DNA of 64,000 nt from Streptomyces sp. Tue6028. Its GTDB lineage: Bacteria; Actinomycetota; Actinomycetes; Streptomycetales; Streptomycetaceae. A model generated the notes under the pieces. The model made no database searches. It was not told the DNA's origin and worked only from the letters and a program-made list of their open reading frames with translations. Position numbers and translations under genes: made by a program. Location of the stretch: the NCBI RefSeq assembly GCF_002300165.1, contig NZ_MLCE01000002.1, forward strand, positions 97,814 through 161,813, written 5' to 3'. Below, one piece after another: positions 17,018-28,342 of the stretch (the first letter of the stretch is position 1; every line of letters begins with the position of its first letter).

Positions 17018-18910
17018 TCACCCCTTCCGTTCGACCCGCACCCAGTCGATCTCGGCCTGCACTCCCCCGGCGGCGATGCGGTCGACGCTGGACTGCGGGA
17101 GTCCCCAGTACGGGGTGGTGACCTTGTTCCAGCCCGCCGGGTAGGCGCCGCCGAGGGCGAGGTTGAGGATGACGTACTGGTTGTGGTCGAAGACCCACTG
17201 TCCCCGCGTGGACTCCAGCTTGTTGCGCGTCGTCTCCTGGACGAGGGTGTCGTCGACGTAGAAGCGCATCGCGGTCGGCGTCCACTCCACGGCGTAGGTG
17301 TGCCACTGGTCGGCGCGGCCCCCGGCCGGGTAGGTCTGCCGGGCGCCGATGTTGCCGTCGGCCGAGTAGCCGGGTCCGTGCAGCGCCGTGCTGGTCCAGT
17401 CCGCGTAGCCGATGTTCTCCATGATGTCCGTCTCGCCGGACGCCGGCCACGACACCGACGGATCGTCGACGTTGCTCCCCAGCAGCCAGAAGGCGGGCCA
17501 GAAGCCGTCGCCGACGGGCAGCTTCATCCGGGCGCTGACCCGCCCGTACGTGAAGTCGAACTTGGTGTTGGTGTCGACGCGTCCGGACGTGAAGTCGTAC
17601 GTACCGCCCCCGGCCTGGGTGCAGCCCTTGCAGTACTTGGCCTTCAGAACGAGGCTGCCGTTCTGGGTGCTGATGTTGTCGGCCGAGTCCACGTACGCCT
17701 GCGACTCGCCGTTGACCGGGCCCATCTCCTGACCGGTTCTGACGACACGCCACTTGGAGCGGTCGAGTCCCGCGCCGGTGAAGTCGTCGAAGAACGCCGT
17801 ACGGTACGTGCCCTGCTGTTCGCCGGGCAGCGCCGGGTACGCGGCGGCGGCGCTGCCTCCGGTGCCCCAGACCTGGAACTCGTAGAGGGAGTAGCCGAAC
17901 TGGGCCGTCGCGGGGGCCGGGTTGTAGAACGACCGGCGTTCCTTGCCGAGCATGCGGACGTAGCGGCCGGTCACGGGCTGCGGCAGGGTGACGGTGTCGT
18001 GGCGACCGGCCGCGTCGCCCGGGGCCTTCACATCGGCGCGGCGGGCCGCGACGTCGGCTGCCGTCGGCCGGTACACGGTCCGCCAGGCGCTGTTGTCGTC
18101 GGAGACCTGGAGTTCGTAGTCGACGGCGTAGGCGGCTTCCCAGTACAGGTCGACGCTGCTGATGGTCGAGGTCGCGCCGAGGTCGACGGAGATCCACCGG
18201 TTGGCGTTCCAGTCGCTGGACCAGCGCGTGGAGTCGCCCTTGAGGTCGGCGGGCCAGCCGCCGTCGGTGGCGAACGCCGGTGAATTGCCCGCGTGCTGGT
18301 ACAGGTTGGAGTAGGCGGGGTGGTTCAGGGCGAGGTTCGAGCGGGTCGTCGAGGCGGGGGCCGGCTCGCCGCCGTAGACCTTGAAGGAGTAGAGGGAGTA
18401 GCCGTAGGGCGTGGCGCGTTCGACGCCGCGCATCCGCACGTACCGGCCGGTGACCTCCTGCGGGTAGGTGTGCGCGGTGACCGATCCTCCGGTTCCGGCG
18501 GTCTCGGTGTAGAACGGCGTCCAGTCGGTGCCGTTCTTGGAGACCTCCAGCACGTAGCGCTTGCCGTAGGCGGCCTCCCAGTCCAGGACCACACGGTCGA
18601 TGCGCAGGGTGGCGCCCAGGTCGACGCGGATCCAGGCGTCGTCCGCGAACTGGCTGGACCAGCGGGTGGTGGGGTTGCCGTCGAAGGCGAGTCCGGGCGC
18701 GGTGCCGGCGTTCTCGCTGCCCGAGGACGTGACGGCGGCGGGGTTCGCGGCGTAGGCGGTCGCCGCCCGGTCGGTGTCCCAGTTCGCGGCGGCGGCCACG
18801 GCGGCGGGCTCGGGCGCCGTGGCTGCCAGGGCCGTGCCCGCGTGGAGCAGGGACAGGGCGGACAGGGTGGCGAGGGCGGTGAGCAGGGTGCGGTGGGTAC
18901 GGGATGGCAT
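17018..18910 (-). CDS. Secreted GH16 beta-1,3-glucanase with two N-terminal CBM32 (F5/8C) modules
   Basis: Exported endo-glucanase of 630 aa. The signal peptide is MPSRTHRTLLTALATLSALS followed by an A-L-A-A-type site. Two discoidin-like carbohydrate-binding modules follow (about 45-185 and 190-355), each with RWSS-x-W/F and GRYVRM elements. The C-terminal GH16 domain (about 375-630) has the catalytic ETDIMENIG (E-x-D-x-x-E). The fold fits laminarinase/beta-1,3-glucanase, but other GH16 activities such as mixed-linkage glucan or agar cleavage are possible. ATG 18910 follows GGAGAG. The adjacent upstream lacI gene on the same strand suggests local control. Confidence 0.92.
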   Translation of the reverse strand: MPSRTHRTLLTALATLSALSLLHAGTALAATAPEPAAVAAAANWDTDRAATAYAANPAAVTSSGSENAGTAPGLAFDGNPTTRWSSQFADDAWIRVDLGATLRIDRVVLDWEAAYGKRYVLEVSKNGTDWTPFYTETAGTGGSVTAHTYPQEVTGRYVRMRGVERATPYGYSLYSFKVYGGEPAPASTTRSNLALNHPAYSNLYQHAGNSPAFATDGGWPADLKGDSTRWSSDWNANRWISVDLGATSTISSVDLYWEAAYAVDYELQVSDDNSAWRTVYRPTAADVAARRADVKAPGDAAGRHDTVTLPQPVTGRYVRMLGKERRSFYNPAPATAQFGYSLYEFQVWGTGGSAAAAYPALPGEQQGTYRTAFFDDFTGAGLDRSKWRVVRTGQEMGPVNGESQAYVDSADNISTQNGSLVLKAKYCKGCTQAGGGTYDFTSGRVDTNTKFDFTYGRVSARMKLPVGDGFWPAFWLLGSNVDDPSVSWPASGETDIMENIGYADWTSTALHGPGYSADGNIGARQTYPAGGRADQWHTYAVEWTPTAMRFYVDDTLVQETTRNKLESTRGQWVFDHNQYVILNLALGGAYPAGWNKVTTPYWGLPQSSVDRIAAGGVQAEIDWVRVERKG

Positions 18911-19090
18911 GCGGCTCTCCTGGGGGAGGTTGGGGGTGCCGGTCCGTGCGGGGCGTACTCGTGCGCGCGAACGTGCGCGGGTGCTCACGTGCGGTCGTCA
19001 GTGGGACGGCGCGCCGGGAGGGGCCGGTGCCGGCGAGCCGCGGTTCCGGGGGCGTGGTCCCCGTCGATCGGTGAGGTGCTCGGGAGGTGC

Positions 19091-20086
19091 CTAGAGCGCC
19101 GGTGCCGACCGGCGCGCGATCATGGTCGTGGGCAGGACGACCGGGGTGAGCGGCCAGTCCTGGCCTTCGAGGTGGGCCAGGAGGATGCGGGCGGCCGTCT
19201 CCCCCATCTCCCGCATGGGCTGGCGGACCGTGCTGAGTGTGGGCTCGGTGTGCCGGGCCACCGGGATGTCGTCGAAGCCGATGACCGCGATGTCGTCCGG
19301 CACCCGGAGCCCGGCGTCGCGCAGGGCGCCCAGTACGCCGAGCGCCGCGAGGTCGTTGTGGGCGAAGACGGCGTCGAACTCCCGGCCCTCGGCGAGCAGT
19401 CGGCGCACGGTCGCGCGCCCGTCCGCCTCGGCGAAGTCGCCCTCGACGACCAGGTCGAGGCCCACACCGTGGGCGGCGCAGGTGTCGCGGAACCCGGCGA
19501 GCCGGTCGCGTACGCAGCCGAACCGCGACGGGCCGGTGAGGACCAGCGGCCAGCGCCGGCCCGCGGCCAGCAGATGTCGGGCCGCCGCCGCGCCGCCCTC
19601 GGTGTTGGCGGCGGTGACGGACGGGAACTCCGGATGGTGTCCCCGGTCGTCGACGAGGACGACGGGCAGGCCGTCACGGTGCAGTGCCGTCAGCATGTCG
19701 AGCGTGTTCTCCGGCTCCACCACGAGCAGCCCGTCGAAGGCGCGCGCGGACACCTGGCCGGTGAACCGCGCGACGGAGTCGGCACCACGGTTGCAGGTGA
19801 ACAGCAGCAGACCGAAGTCGGCGGCCTCGACCGTGTCGACGACTCCCTGGAGCACCTCGCCCATCCACGGCCAGGTCAGCGAGGGCACCAGCATGCCCAC
19901 GGTGCGGCTGCGACCGCGGGCGAGGCCGACGGCACCGGAGCTGGGTACATAACCCATACGGTCGATGACCTGGCGGACCCGTGCGGCCGTGGCCTTGCCG
20001 ACCTCCCCGCGGGTGTTGAGCACCCGGGAGACGGTCGTCTTGCCGACACCGGCCGCCTGGGCGACATCGGCTATGGTCACGGCCAC
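19091..20086 (-). CDS. LacI family transcriptional regulator
   Basis: Sugar-responsive repressor of 331 aa. The N-terminal helix-turn-helix is VTIADVAQAAGVGKTTVSRV with the hinge helix SSGAVGLARGRSRTVG; a periplasmic-binding-like effector domain follows (RPAVL-type FGLLLFTCNRGAD, FDAVFAHNDLAALGVLGAL, IGFDDIPVARHTEPTLSTVR). GTG 20086 is chosen since GGGAGG lies 5 nt upstream; longer frames give an unnatural Pro/Val repeat. It sits just upstream of the GH16 gene on the same strand, and its own upstream region carries a GAGCGCTC operator. Confidence 0.93.
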   Translation of the reverse strand: MAVTIADVAQAAGVGKTTVSRVLNTRGEVGKATAARVRQVIDRMGYVPSSGAVGLARGRSRTVGMLVPSLTWPWMGEVLQGVVDTVEAADFGLLLFTCNRGADSVARFTGQVSARAFDGLLVVEPENTLDMLTALHRDGLPVVLVDDRGHHPEFPSVTAANTEGGAAAARHLLAAGRRWPLVLTGPSRFGCVRDRLAGFRDTCAAHGVGLDLVVEGDFAEADGRATVRRLLAEGREFDAVFAHNDLAALGVLGALRDAGLRVPDDIAVIGFDDIPVARHTEPTLSTVRQPMREMGETAARILLAHLEGQDWPLTPVVLPTTMIARRSAPAL

Positions 20087-20220
20087 AACTGCCTCCCGGC
20101 ACACGGGGATCGCGGCTTCACGCGCAGGAACCGGAACCGGTGACGGAACCGGTACCGGCGCTGGGCGGGGAGTCAACCCGAGTGTCATGGTGCCGTCAAT
20201 AGTTCACGCCAAAATTTCCC

Positions 20221-20232
20221 GGGAGCGCTCTC
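20221..20232. promoter_or_regulatory. LacI-type operator upstream of lacI (GGGAGCGCTCTC)
   Basis: The core GAGCGCTC (20223-20230) is a perfect palindrome, within GGGAGCGCTCTC, 137 bp upstream of the lacI GTG. The same core occurs upstream of the second lacI, the GH55 gene and the GH64 gene. The surrounding gap 20087-20374 (288 bp) shows no other gene. Confidence 0.7.
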
Positions 20233-20374
20233 AAACCCGGCTCCGCCTTCGGGACTTGAACGAACCGAAGGCGGTCACAGGTGCGCCGGTCAGCGCGATG
20301 CCGACCGGCCAGGAGACCTCGGGCGCCGCAGCGACACGGCGACCCCGGCCACCGGGACCCGCTCGCGGCATTTC

Positions 20375-21247
20375 TCAGGCGTGCGGCACGACTGCCACCG
20401 GGCAGTCCGCGTGGTGCATCACCGCGTGGGCCACGGAACCGATCCGCGACCCGACCGCCGAGCGGTGGGCACGCCGCCCGACGACCATCAGCTGGGCCCG
20501 CCCCGCCAGCGACAGCAGCACCTGTCCACCGCTGCCCAGTTCGACGTGCTGGGTGACGGGCACACCGGGGAAGCGCTCCCGCCACGGCTGGAGCGCCTCC
20601 GCGAGCGCCTCCCGCTCGTAGGGCTCCAGGCCCCCGGCCTCGTCCAGCATCTTCAGCGAGCCGGGGCTGTAGGCGAACACGGGCGGCAGGCTCCACGCCC
20701 GTACGGCACGCACGGCGGCGCCGCGCGCGGCGGCGGTCTCGAAGGCGAACCCCAGCGCCGCGGCGCTGTCGTCCCGTCCGCCCTGCTGCCCCACGACGAT
20801 CTCACGGCCGGCCGCTTCGGCCGGGGCGTCGTCGTCGGCGCGGACCAGGACGACCGGGCAGGGGGCTTCGGCGATCACCTGCTGCCCGACGGAACCGAGC
20901 AGGAAGCCGACGATTGTGCCGTATCCGCGCGATCCGAGGACCAGGGCCCGCGTCGCGGCCGCCTCCGTCAGCAGCAGTTCGACGGCGGCGCCCTCCAGGA
21001 CCTCCGCGGTCACCTCCAGACCGGAGTGCCGGTCGGTGAGGGAGCTCGCCGCCTCCTGCACCATGTCCCGTGCCCAGCGCGCGTGGTCGTCACGGTCGCC
21101 GCCGCCGATCACGTCGTGGGGTGCCCAGTGCCAGACGTGGACCAGCCGCAGCGGCAGCCCGCGGCGGACGGCCTCCCGGCCCGCCCAGGCCAGCGCGGCC
21201 CGGCTCTCGGGCGATCCGTCCACGCCCACGGTGATCCGGTCGGTCAT
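20375..21247 (-). CDS. Universal stress protein, two tandem Usp domains
   Basis: Cytoplasmic stress protein of 290 aa with two Usp folds (about 1-140 and 145-290). Each domain ends with an ATP-binding-like loop: GSRGYGTIVGFLLGSVGQQV in the first and GRRAHRSAVGSRIGSVAHAV in the second, followed by CPVVLVR and CPVAVVPHA. The N-terminus ITVGVDGSPESRAALAWA is typical. ATG 21247 follows GGGAGAGGCAGG. It lies between two lacI genes but has no evident link to sugar metabolism. Confidence 0.93.
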   Translation of the reverse strand: MTDRITVGVDGSPESRAALAWAGREAVRRGLPLRLVHVWHWAPHDVIGGGDRDDHARWARDMVQEAASSLTDRHSGLEVTAEVLEGAAVELLLTEAAATRALVLGSRGYGTIVGFLLGSVGQQVIAEAPCPVVLVRADDDAPAEAAGREIVVGQQGGRDDSAAALGFAFETAAARGAAVRAVRAWSLPPVFAYSPGSLKMLDEAGGLEPYEREALAEALQPWRERFPGVPVTQHVELGSGGQVLLSLAGRAQLMVVGRRAHRSAVGSRIGSVAHAVMHHADCPVAVVPHA

Positions 21248-21377
21248 GCGCCTGCCTCTCCCTCGCCGGCCCACCCGCTCGCCGGTCCCGCACTCGTGCT
21301 GACGGTCCAGTGTCCGTCACCGTCGGCGGGGTCCTGCACGGGGACACGGTTCGGGCCCGGCGTGCACTAGGGCCCGT

Positions 21378-21414
21378 CCGACAGCGCCGGTCCGGCGATG
21401 CCTGAAACTGTCGG
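21378..21414 (-). terminator. Nested hairpin after the second lacI gene
   Basis: CCGACAG (21378-21384) pairs with CTGTCGG (21408-21414), and the interior contains the inverted repeat CGCCGG-T-CCGGCG (21385-21397). It lies just beyond the lacI stop at 21422. The loop is long, so this is only a tentative terminator. Confidence 0.4.
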
Positions 21415-21421
21415 GCAGGCT

Positions 21422-22462
21422 CTAGGCGGATGCGCGCACCACGAGCTCCGGGTCGAAGATCACGGAGGTGGGCTCGGTGCGTACGCCCTGGATGTGCTCG
21501 GTGAGGAGCCGTGCCATCACCGACGCCATCTCCTCGACCGGCTGGCGCACGGTGGTCAGCGGCGGACGGCAGGCCACCGCCGCGGCGGAGTCGTCGAAAC
21601 CGACGACCGCGACGTCGTCCGGCACGCTTCGGCCCCGCTCCCTGAGTATCTGGCACACGCCCTGGGCCATCAGGTCGTTGGCCGCGAACACTCCGTCGAC
21701 GTCCGGGTGTTCGGCGAGCAGGTCGGACATCGCGGCCATGCCGCTGTCGAGGGTGAACCCGCCCTCCGCGACAGGGACGTAGGGATGGCCCCGGCGCGCC
21801 ATCGTGTCGCGGAATCCGGCGAGCCGCTCCTGGCTCGCCGACACACCCAGCGGTCCGGTGACCGTGACGATCTTCCGGCATCCCCGGTCCAGCAGATGCT
21901 CGGCGGCCATGCGGGCGCCGTCCCGGTGGGCCAGGTCGACATAGCTGAGCGGCACCGGCCGGGACGGCCGGGCGAAGAGCACCGTGGGCACCCCGGCGTC
22001 GGCGAGCAGTGCGGGCAGCGGGTCGTCGGCGTGCGTGGAGACGACGAGGGCGCCGTCCGCGCTGCCCTGCCGGAGGTCGTTCAGGGCCTGCTGCCGGGTG
22101 CGCGCGGAGTCGGCGAACATGAGCAGCGGGTGCATCGAGCGGGGCCGCAGATGTGCCACCACTCCGGTGACGACGCGGCCGAAGAACGGGTCGGCGAACA
22201 CCTGTGCCGTGAAGGCGTTCTCGTCCTCGTCGGCCACGTCGCCCGCGCCGGACACGATGAGGGCGACCGTCTCGGTCCGGCGGGTGACCAGTGACCGGGC
22301 GGCCCGGTTGGGTGCGTATCCCGTGCGCTCGATGGCCTGCCGGACCACGTCCTGGAGTGCGGGGTCCACGCTGCGGACGCCGTTGATGACCCGGGACACG
22401 GTGGCACGCGAGACGCCGGCCTCCCGCGCGACGTCCTCCAGCGTGGGTGCCTGTCTGCTCAT
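21422..22462 (-). CDS. LacI family transcriptional regulator, likely repressor of the divergent GH55 gene
   Basis: Repressor of 346 aa with helix-turn-helix TLEDVAREAGVSRATVSRVI (about 7-26), hinge APNRAARSLVTRRTETVALI and an effector domain with GVFAANDLMAQGV and VVGFDDSAAAVACRPPLTTV. It is divergent from the GH55 glucanase gene. The shared 341-bp region contains two copies of the GAGCGCTC palindrome, one 36 bp before this gene and one 47 bp before the GH55 start. It is therefore likely autoregulated and responsive to beta-glucan oligosaccharides. Confidence 0.93.
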   Translation of the reverse strand: MSRQAPTLEDVAREAGVSRATVSRVINGVRSVDPALQDVVRQAIERTGYAPNRAARSLVTRRTETVALIVSGAGDVADEDENAFTAQVFADPFFGRVVTGVVAHLRPRSMHPLLMFADSARTRQQALNDLRQGSADGALVVSTHADDPLPALLADAGVPTVLFARPSRPVPLSYVDLAHRDGARMAAEHLLDRGCRKIVTVTGPLGVSASQERLAGFRDTMARRGHPYVPVAEGGFTLDSGMAAMSDLLAEHPDVDGVFAANDLMAQGVCQILRERGRSVPDDVAVVGFDDSAAAVACRPPLTTVRQPVEEMASVMARLLTEHIQGVRTEPTSVIFDPELVVRASA

Positions 22463-22497
22463 GTCCGCACCCTAACGGCCCAGCCCCGCGGGGGTAT

Positions 22498-22507
22498 AGA
22501 GCGCTCT
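22498..22507. promoter_or_regulatory. LacI-type operator AGAGCGCTCT
   Basis: A perfect 10-bp palindrome at the start-proximal side of the lacI gene that begins at 22462. It shares the GAGCGCTC core with the sites at 20223, 22750 and 41902. Autorepression is the simplest reading. Confidence 0.75.
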
Positions 22508-22803
22508 CCTGAAGGCCCGTTCGCCGGCCCGGGGATGCGCGCAGGAAGCCGCTCCGGCGGTCCAACAGCCTTCTTGGGAGCACCTCTTGAACACATCCAC
22601 CGTCCGCACAGGTGGTTCGGTCGAGCGCATTCGTCAGTGAACTACCGCAAAAGAGAACAGAGTTGGCGGTTGAAAAGGCATCAATCTGCGGGACTGCTGT
22701 GACAACTCTTGACGCTGTGTTCACGCGGATGAAGCATGCATCGGCAAGAGAGCGCTCCCCGCACCTTCCATCGTTCACTTCCTGAACCAGGAGAGTCGCC
22801 CCC
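22508..22803 (+). promoter_or_regulatory. GH55 promoter and LacI operator region
   Basis: The gap of 341 bp between the lacI and GH55 starts holds no gene. A TTGACG at 22709-22714 with an AAGCAT 17 bp downstream (22732-22737) could be the -35/-10 pair. The operator core GAGCGCTC at 22750-22757 (in AGAGAGCGCTCCCC) then overlaps the expected start of transcription, as expected for repression. GGAG at about 22790 serves as the ribosome site of the ATG at 22804. Confidence 0.6.
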
Positions 22804-24603
<1,800 letters not shown>

Positions 24604-24624
24604 CCGCGTGCCGGGGGCCCGGCC

Positions 24625-25914
24625 TCAGCACGAGGTCAGGCTCCCGAGCTCGACCGCGTCGGCCATCGCCTGCATCCCCTTGTCGTTGGGATGCAGGTGA
24701 TCGCCGCCGTCGAAGAACGGCAGGACGCGTTCGTGGTCGTAGGGGCTGCGCAGCGTCCGGTCGAAGTCGGTGACGGCGTCGAACAGGCCGCCGTCCCGGA
24801 TGAACGCGTTGACCTCGACGCGCACGGCCTCCGCCGCCGCGTCCCATTCGGACCAGCCCTTGAAGGGAGCGATGGTGGCCCCGACGACGCACTTGCCCGC
24901 CGCGTGCGCCCGTTCCACGATCTTCCGGTAGCCGTCGATCATGTCCTCGGCGGTGACACCGGTATGGGCCTTGATGTCGTTGACGCCCTCGAAGAGGAAG
25001 ACCGTGCGGACCCCCGGATGGGACAGCACGTCGCGTTGCAGTCGGTTGAGCGCACTCTGTCCTGCGCCGTCCGCGAGGACCTTGTTCCCGGAGATCCCCT
25101 CGTTGGCCACACCCCGGACGGGGCCGCCCGCTTGCTGGAGGCGACGGGCGAGGTAGTCGGGCCAGCGGCGGTTCAGGTCGCCGCTCGACTGCCAGCCGTC
25201 GGTGATGGAGTCGCCGAGCGTGACGACGGCGGAGGTGTCTCCGGACGCCCGGACGGTGACGGCGTCGAGGTAGAACCAAGAGCCGATCCGCTCGGTCCAG
25301 TTGGCTGCGCCCTCCTCCGCCGTGTGGTCGCCGGGAGCCGCGTACGACGTCTGCATGGCCATCCCGTGCCCGGTCGCGGTGCCCTCCGCACGGGCCGTGT
25401 GCAGGCTGACGACCAGGTCGGTCGCGGCGGGCAGCCGGCCGGGCAGCGGGTCGCTGTACGCGGTGGCTCCGGCGGGCACGGTGACGGACGCCGCACCGCC
25501 GAAGGTCAGGCGCCGGTTGCTGCCGTGCACGAGTTCCGCGCCGGCGCTCTGCCGGCCCGCGTACACGTTGTCGAAGGTCACGGGCCCGTCGCCGAACGCG
25601 TTGGAGAGCCGGATCCGGGCCTGGTCCCCGCCGGCGCTCGTGTGCACGACGAGCCGGTAGCTGTGGTCGGCGACCGCGCCGCCCACACGGTCGGCACTGG
25701 CGCCCCAGGTGATGACGTCGTCGTGTGCGGCGCGGGCCTGGGTCGAGGACGTCCGGGCCGGGGCGGAGGGTGTCCGCGTCGCGGACACCTGGGTGGTGGA
25801 CCCCTTGGCGGTGTGTCCCTGGACGGTGGTCGCGCACGCCGGTCCACCGACGGCGGTGACGAGCAGCGTGGCGACGGTGACGGCCGTCCGGCGCGCTCCC
25901 GGGCGCGCCGTCAT
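24625..25914 (-). CDS. Secreted SGNH/GDSL hydrolase (putative carbohydrate esterase)
   Basis: Exported esterase of 429 aa. After a signal peptide (about 1-28) and a Thr/Ser/Ala-rich linker comes a beta-rich N-terminal domain (about 65-190), then the SGNH fold. Block I is VVTLGDSITDGW (Ser), block III FLFEGVNDIKAH (Asn) and block V GGDHLHPNDKGM (Asp-x-x-His). This architecture is common in acetyl esterases that act beside glycosidases. ATG 25914 overlaps the GH95 stop by 4 nt (ATGA), so it is the last gene of the ROK-ABC-GH27-GH95 operon. Removal of O-acetyl groups from the imported or extracellular glycan is the likely role. Confidence 0.88.
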   Translation of the reverse strand: MTARPGARRTAVTVATLLVTAVGGPACATTVQGHTAKGSTTQVSATRTPSAPARTSSTQARAAHDDVITWGASADRVGGAVADHSYRLVVHTSAGGDQARIRLSNAFGDGPVTFDNVYAGRQSAGAELVHGSNRRLTFGGAASVTVPAGATAYSDPLPGRLPAATDLVVSLHTARAEGTATGHGMAMQTSYAAPGDHTAEEGAANWTERIGSWFYLDAVTVRASGDTSAVVTLGDSITDGWQSSGDLNRRWPDYLARRLQQAGGPVRGVANEGISGNKVLADGAGQSALNRLQRDVLSHPGVRTVFLFEGVNDIKAHTGVTAEDMIDGYRKIVERAHAAGKCVVGATIAPFKGWSEWDAAAEAVRVEVNAFIRDGGLFDAVTDFDRTLRSPYDHERVLPFFDGGDHLHPNDKGMQAMADAVELGSLTSC

Positions 25915-28286
25915 CGGTCGAACCCGCGGAGGGTGACGGACGCGCCGGGCGCCACGGTGACCTGCCGTGAGGTGCTGCCGTGCGCCACGGTCGTCGTCCG
26001 GCCGCCGACACTGTGGATCCGTACCTCGGTCGGTGTGCCGTCGCGCCAGCTCAGGTCGACGACGAAGCCGCCGCGTACGCCGACTCCGGTGACCGAGCCC
26101 GACGTCGCCCAGGCGTCGGGCAGCGCCGGCAGGAGTTCGAGATGGCCGGGGCGTGAGTGGACCAGCATCTCGATCATCGCGGCGGGGGTGCCGAAGTTGG
26201 CGTCGATCTGGAAGATGCCGCGGCCCTTCTCGACTTCGTAGATGTCGAAGAGGTTGGGTGCCGTGCCGTTGCTGCCGGTCGTCGAGGGGCGGAGGTTGTT
26301 CACGACGAGTTGGTACGCCTTGTCGGCGTTCTTCAGGCGGGCCCAGCACAGGGCGCGCCAGGCGTTCGCCCAGCCGAAGCTCTCCGTGCCGCGGGCGGTG
26401 AGCAGGGCGGTGGCGCCGTCCACGACGGCCTTGGGCGTGGAGTCGTCCGGCCGGATGCGGTCCCCGGGGAAGAGTCCCACGAGGGGGGACAGGTGTCGGT
26501 GGGTGGTCTCGCCGAGGTTGTCGGGTGACATCCACTCCTCCAGCCAGCCGGTCTTGGCACTCACGCGTGGAAGGTACAGCCGCTCGCGCAGGGAGTCGAT
26601 CGTCTCGGCGTACGCCTTGTCCTTCCCCAACTCCTTCGTCGCCGCGAGGTAGTTGCCGAAGAGGGCCCACACCAGTTCCTGGGCGTAGGTGATGCCCTTG
26701 GCGTCGAGCGGACCGTGTTCGGGCGACCAGTCGCTGTCGGCCACGAGCACCTCCTCGCCGGTGTCCGGCAGGGTGGTGGTCAGCAGCCGCGCCTCCCAGA
26801 ACTCGCAGGCACCCTTGAGCATCGGATAGATCTTCGCGAGGTGGGCGCGGGAGCGCGTGTACTCGTAGTGCTCCCACAGGCTGTTGCAGAGCCAGGCGTT
26901 GCCCGCCGGGTGCCACCACCAGCCCATGCCTCCGTGGACGTTGGTGGAGATGGCGACCGTCCAGCCGGCGATCTTTCCGGTCGAGTTGCGGTAGCGGTTG
27001 CGCGGGTCGTTGAAGAGACGGTGGGTGAGCTCCGTCCACGAGGGCAATTGGGCGAGGCAGTAGTCGGTGAGCGCGTCGAAGCAGCCCGACAGTCCGGCGC
27101 GGTCGGCCATCCAGTAGTTCATCTGGAGGTTGATGTCGGTGTGGTAGTCGCCCATCCAGTCGGGATCGTTGCCGTCCAGCCACAGACCCTGGAGGTTCAG
27201 CGGCAGACTGCCCCGTGAGCCGGAGATCATCAGATACCGGCCGAACTGAAGGTAGGCGGCCTCCAGTTCGGGATCGGGGGCGTCGTCCCTGGCACGGGCC
27301 TGGAGGCGCTCCCAGGTGTCGAGGGCGCGTTGCTCGGCGGAGGACGTGCCGAGCGAGAGGTCCTGCTGTGCGAACAGGGCCCGGTAGTCGGCGACATGGG
27401 TGCGCAGCAGGGTGGCGGCGCTGTGTGCGGCGGCGTCGCCGGCCTTGGTGCGGGCGAGCCGCTCGGGGTCGAGGGACGGGTCGCGGTAGTGGGTGGCGGC
27501 GTCGGGCCGGTAGTTCGTGCCTCCGCTCACCACCACGGTGAGGCTCCTGCAGTCGGTGAAGGTGATCCGCGGGCCGTCGACGGTCACCTTGCCGCCGCTG
27601 CCGTACGCCTTCACCGCGGCTCCGTAGCGCAGACCGCCGGGGAGCGCGCCGCTGAAGGACAGGCCCTTCACGTTCTCACCGTGTGTGCCGTCCAGGGTGA
27701 CGGTCCCGCTGTAACTGCCGCCGCCGCTCTGGTCGAAGTGCAGGACGAGCGCGTCGTCGGGGCGGCTGGCGAACATGCTGCGCCGGTACGTCGTGCCCGA
27801 GCGCCGGTACGTGGTGGTGACGAGGCCCTGGGTGAGGTCGAGGGCGCGCCGGTAGTCGTTCACCGCGGACAGGTCGTGGTCGGGGATGTCGACGGTGAGG
27901 CGGGCGAGGAGCGTGAAGGATCCGAAGTCGTCGCGGGAGTAGGGGAACTGGCCGTCGGAGTCGAGGGTGCCGTTGAGTCCGCCGGTCCACAGGGTGGCGT
28001 CGGTGATCAGGAGGAGTTCCCGGCCCGGGTCGTTGCCCGCCAGGGCGCCCAGCCGGCCGTTGCCGAGGGGCAGGCCCTGGCGGATCATCGAGTGCTCGTC
28101 CGCGGGCGCTCGCCACCACAGTTCGTGGTGCGGGCCGGTGGTCGGGGCGGGTGCCATGGTGGGACGCTGCGGTGCGGCGGAGGCGGTGAAGGCGGGCAGG
28201 GGACCGAGGGCGGTGGCGGCTCCGGCCAGGGCGGCGAGGGAGAGCAGGCGGCGTCTGCTGGGGTGGCTTCCGGGTGCGGTGTCCAT
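25911..28286 (-). CDS. Secreted GH95 alpha-L-fucosidase / alpha-L-galactosidase
   Basis: Inverting glycosidase of 791 aa releasing alpha-1,2-linked L-fucose (or L-galactose). A twin-arginine signal SRRRLLSLAALAG is followed by an A-S-A site. The N-terminal domain starts HHELWWRAPADEHSMIRQGL. In the catalytic (alpha/alpha)6 region the family residues are present: the two Asn in DINLQMNYW (near 386-390), the acid Glu in DWSPEHGP (near 523) and the Asp in FQIDANFG (near 694), matching Asn421/Asn423/Glu566/Asp766 of Bifidobacterium AfcA. It overlaps the downstream esterase by 4 nt and follows GH27 by 56 nt. Confidence 0.92.
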   Translation of the reverse strand: MDTAPGSHPSRRRLLSLAALAGAATALGPLPAFTASAAPQRPTMAPAPTTGPHHELWWRAPADEHSMIRQGLPLGNGRLGALAGNDPGRELLLITDATLWTGGLNGTLDSDGQFPYSRDDFGSFTLLARLTVDIPDHDLSAVNDYRRALDLTQGLVTTTYRRSGTTYRRSMFASRPDDALVLHFDQSGGGSYSGTVTLDGTHGENVKGLSFSGALPGGLRYGAAVKAYGSGGKVTVDGPRITFTDCRSLTVVVSGGTNYRPDAATHYRDPSLDPERLARTKAGDAAAHSAATLLRTHVADYRALFAQQDLSLGTSSAEQRALDTWERLQARARDDAPDPELEAAYLQFGRYLMISGSRGSLPLNLQGLWLDGNDPDWMGDYHTDINLQMNYWMADRAGLSGCFDALTDYCLAQLPSWTELTHRLFNDPRNRYRNSTGKIAGWTVAISTNVHGGMGWWWHPAGNAWLCNSLWEHYEYTRSRAHLAKIYPMLKGACEFWEARLLTTTLPDTGEEVLVADSDWSPEHGPLDAKGITYAQELVWALFGNYLAATKELGKDKAYAETIDSLRERLYLPRVSAKTGWLEEWMSPDNLGETTHRHLSPLVGLFPGDRIRPDDSTPKAVVDGATALLTARGTESFGWANAWRALCWARLKNADKAYQLVVNNLRPSTTGSNGTAPNLFDIYEVEKGRGIFQIDANFGTPAAMIEMLVHSRPGHLELLPALPDAWATSGSVTGVGVRGGFVVDLSWRDGTPTEVRIHSVGGRTTTVAHGSTSRQVTVAPGASVTLRGFDR

Positions 28287-28342
28287 ACGTGTCTCCGGGG
28301 CAGGGCGGGGCCCCGGCCGTCAGGTGCCGGGGCCCCGCGGGT

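Noticed and set aside
18957..18996. GTGCGCG/CGTGCG repeats upstream of the GH16 gene as an operator
   Set aside because: The repeats are irregular, low in complexity and lack a clear dyad; the GH16 promoter could not be assigned.
24610..24623. GCCGGG-GG-CCCGGC between the GH55 and SGNH stops as a terminator
   Set aside because: The stem is only 6 bp with a 2-nt loop; a shorter stem remains once the loop is opened. Too weak to call.
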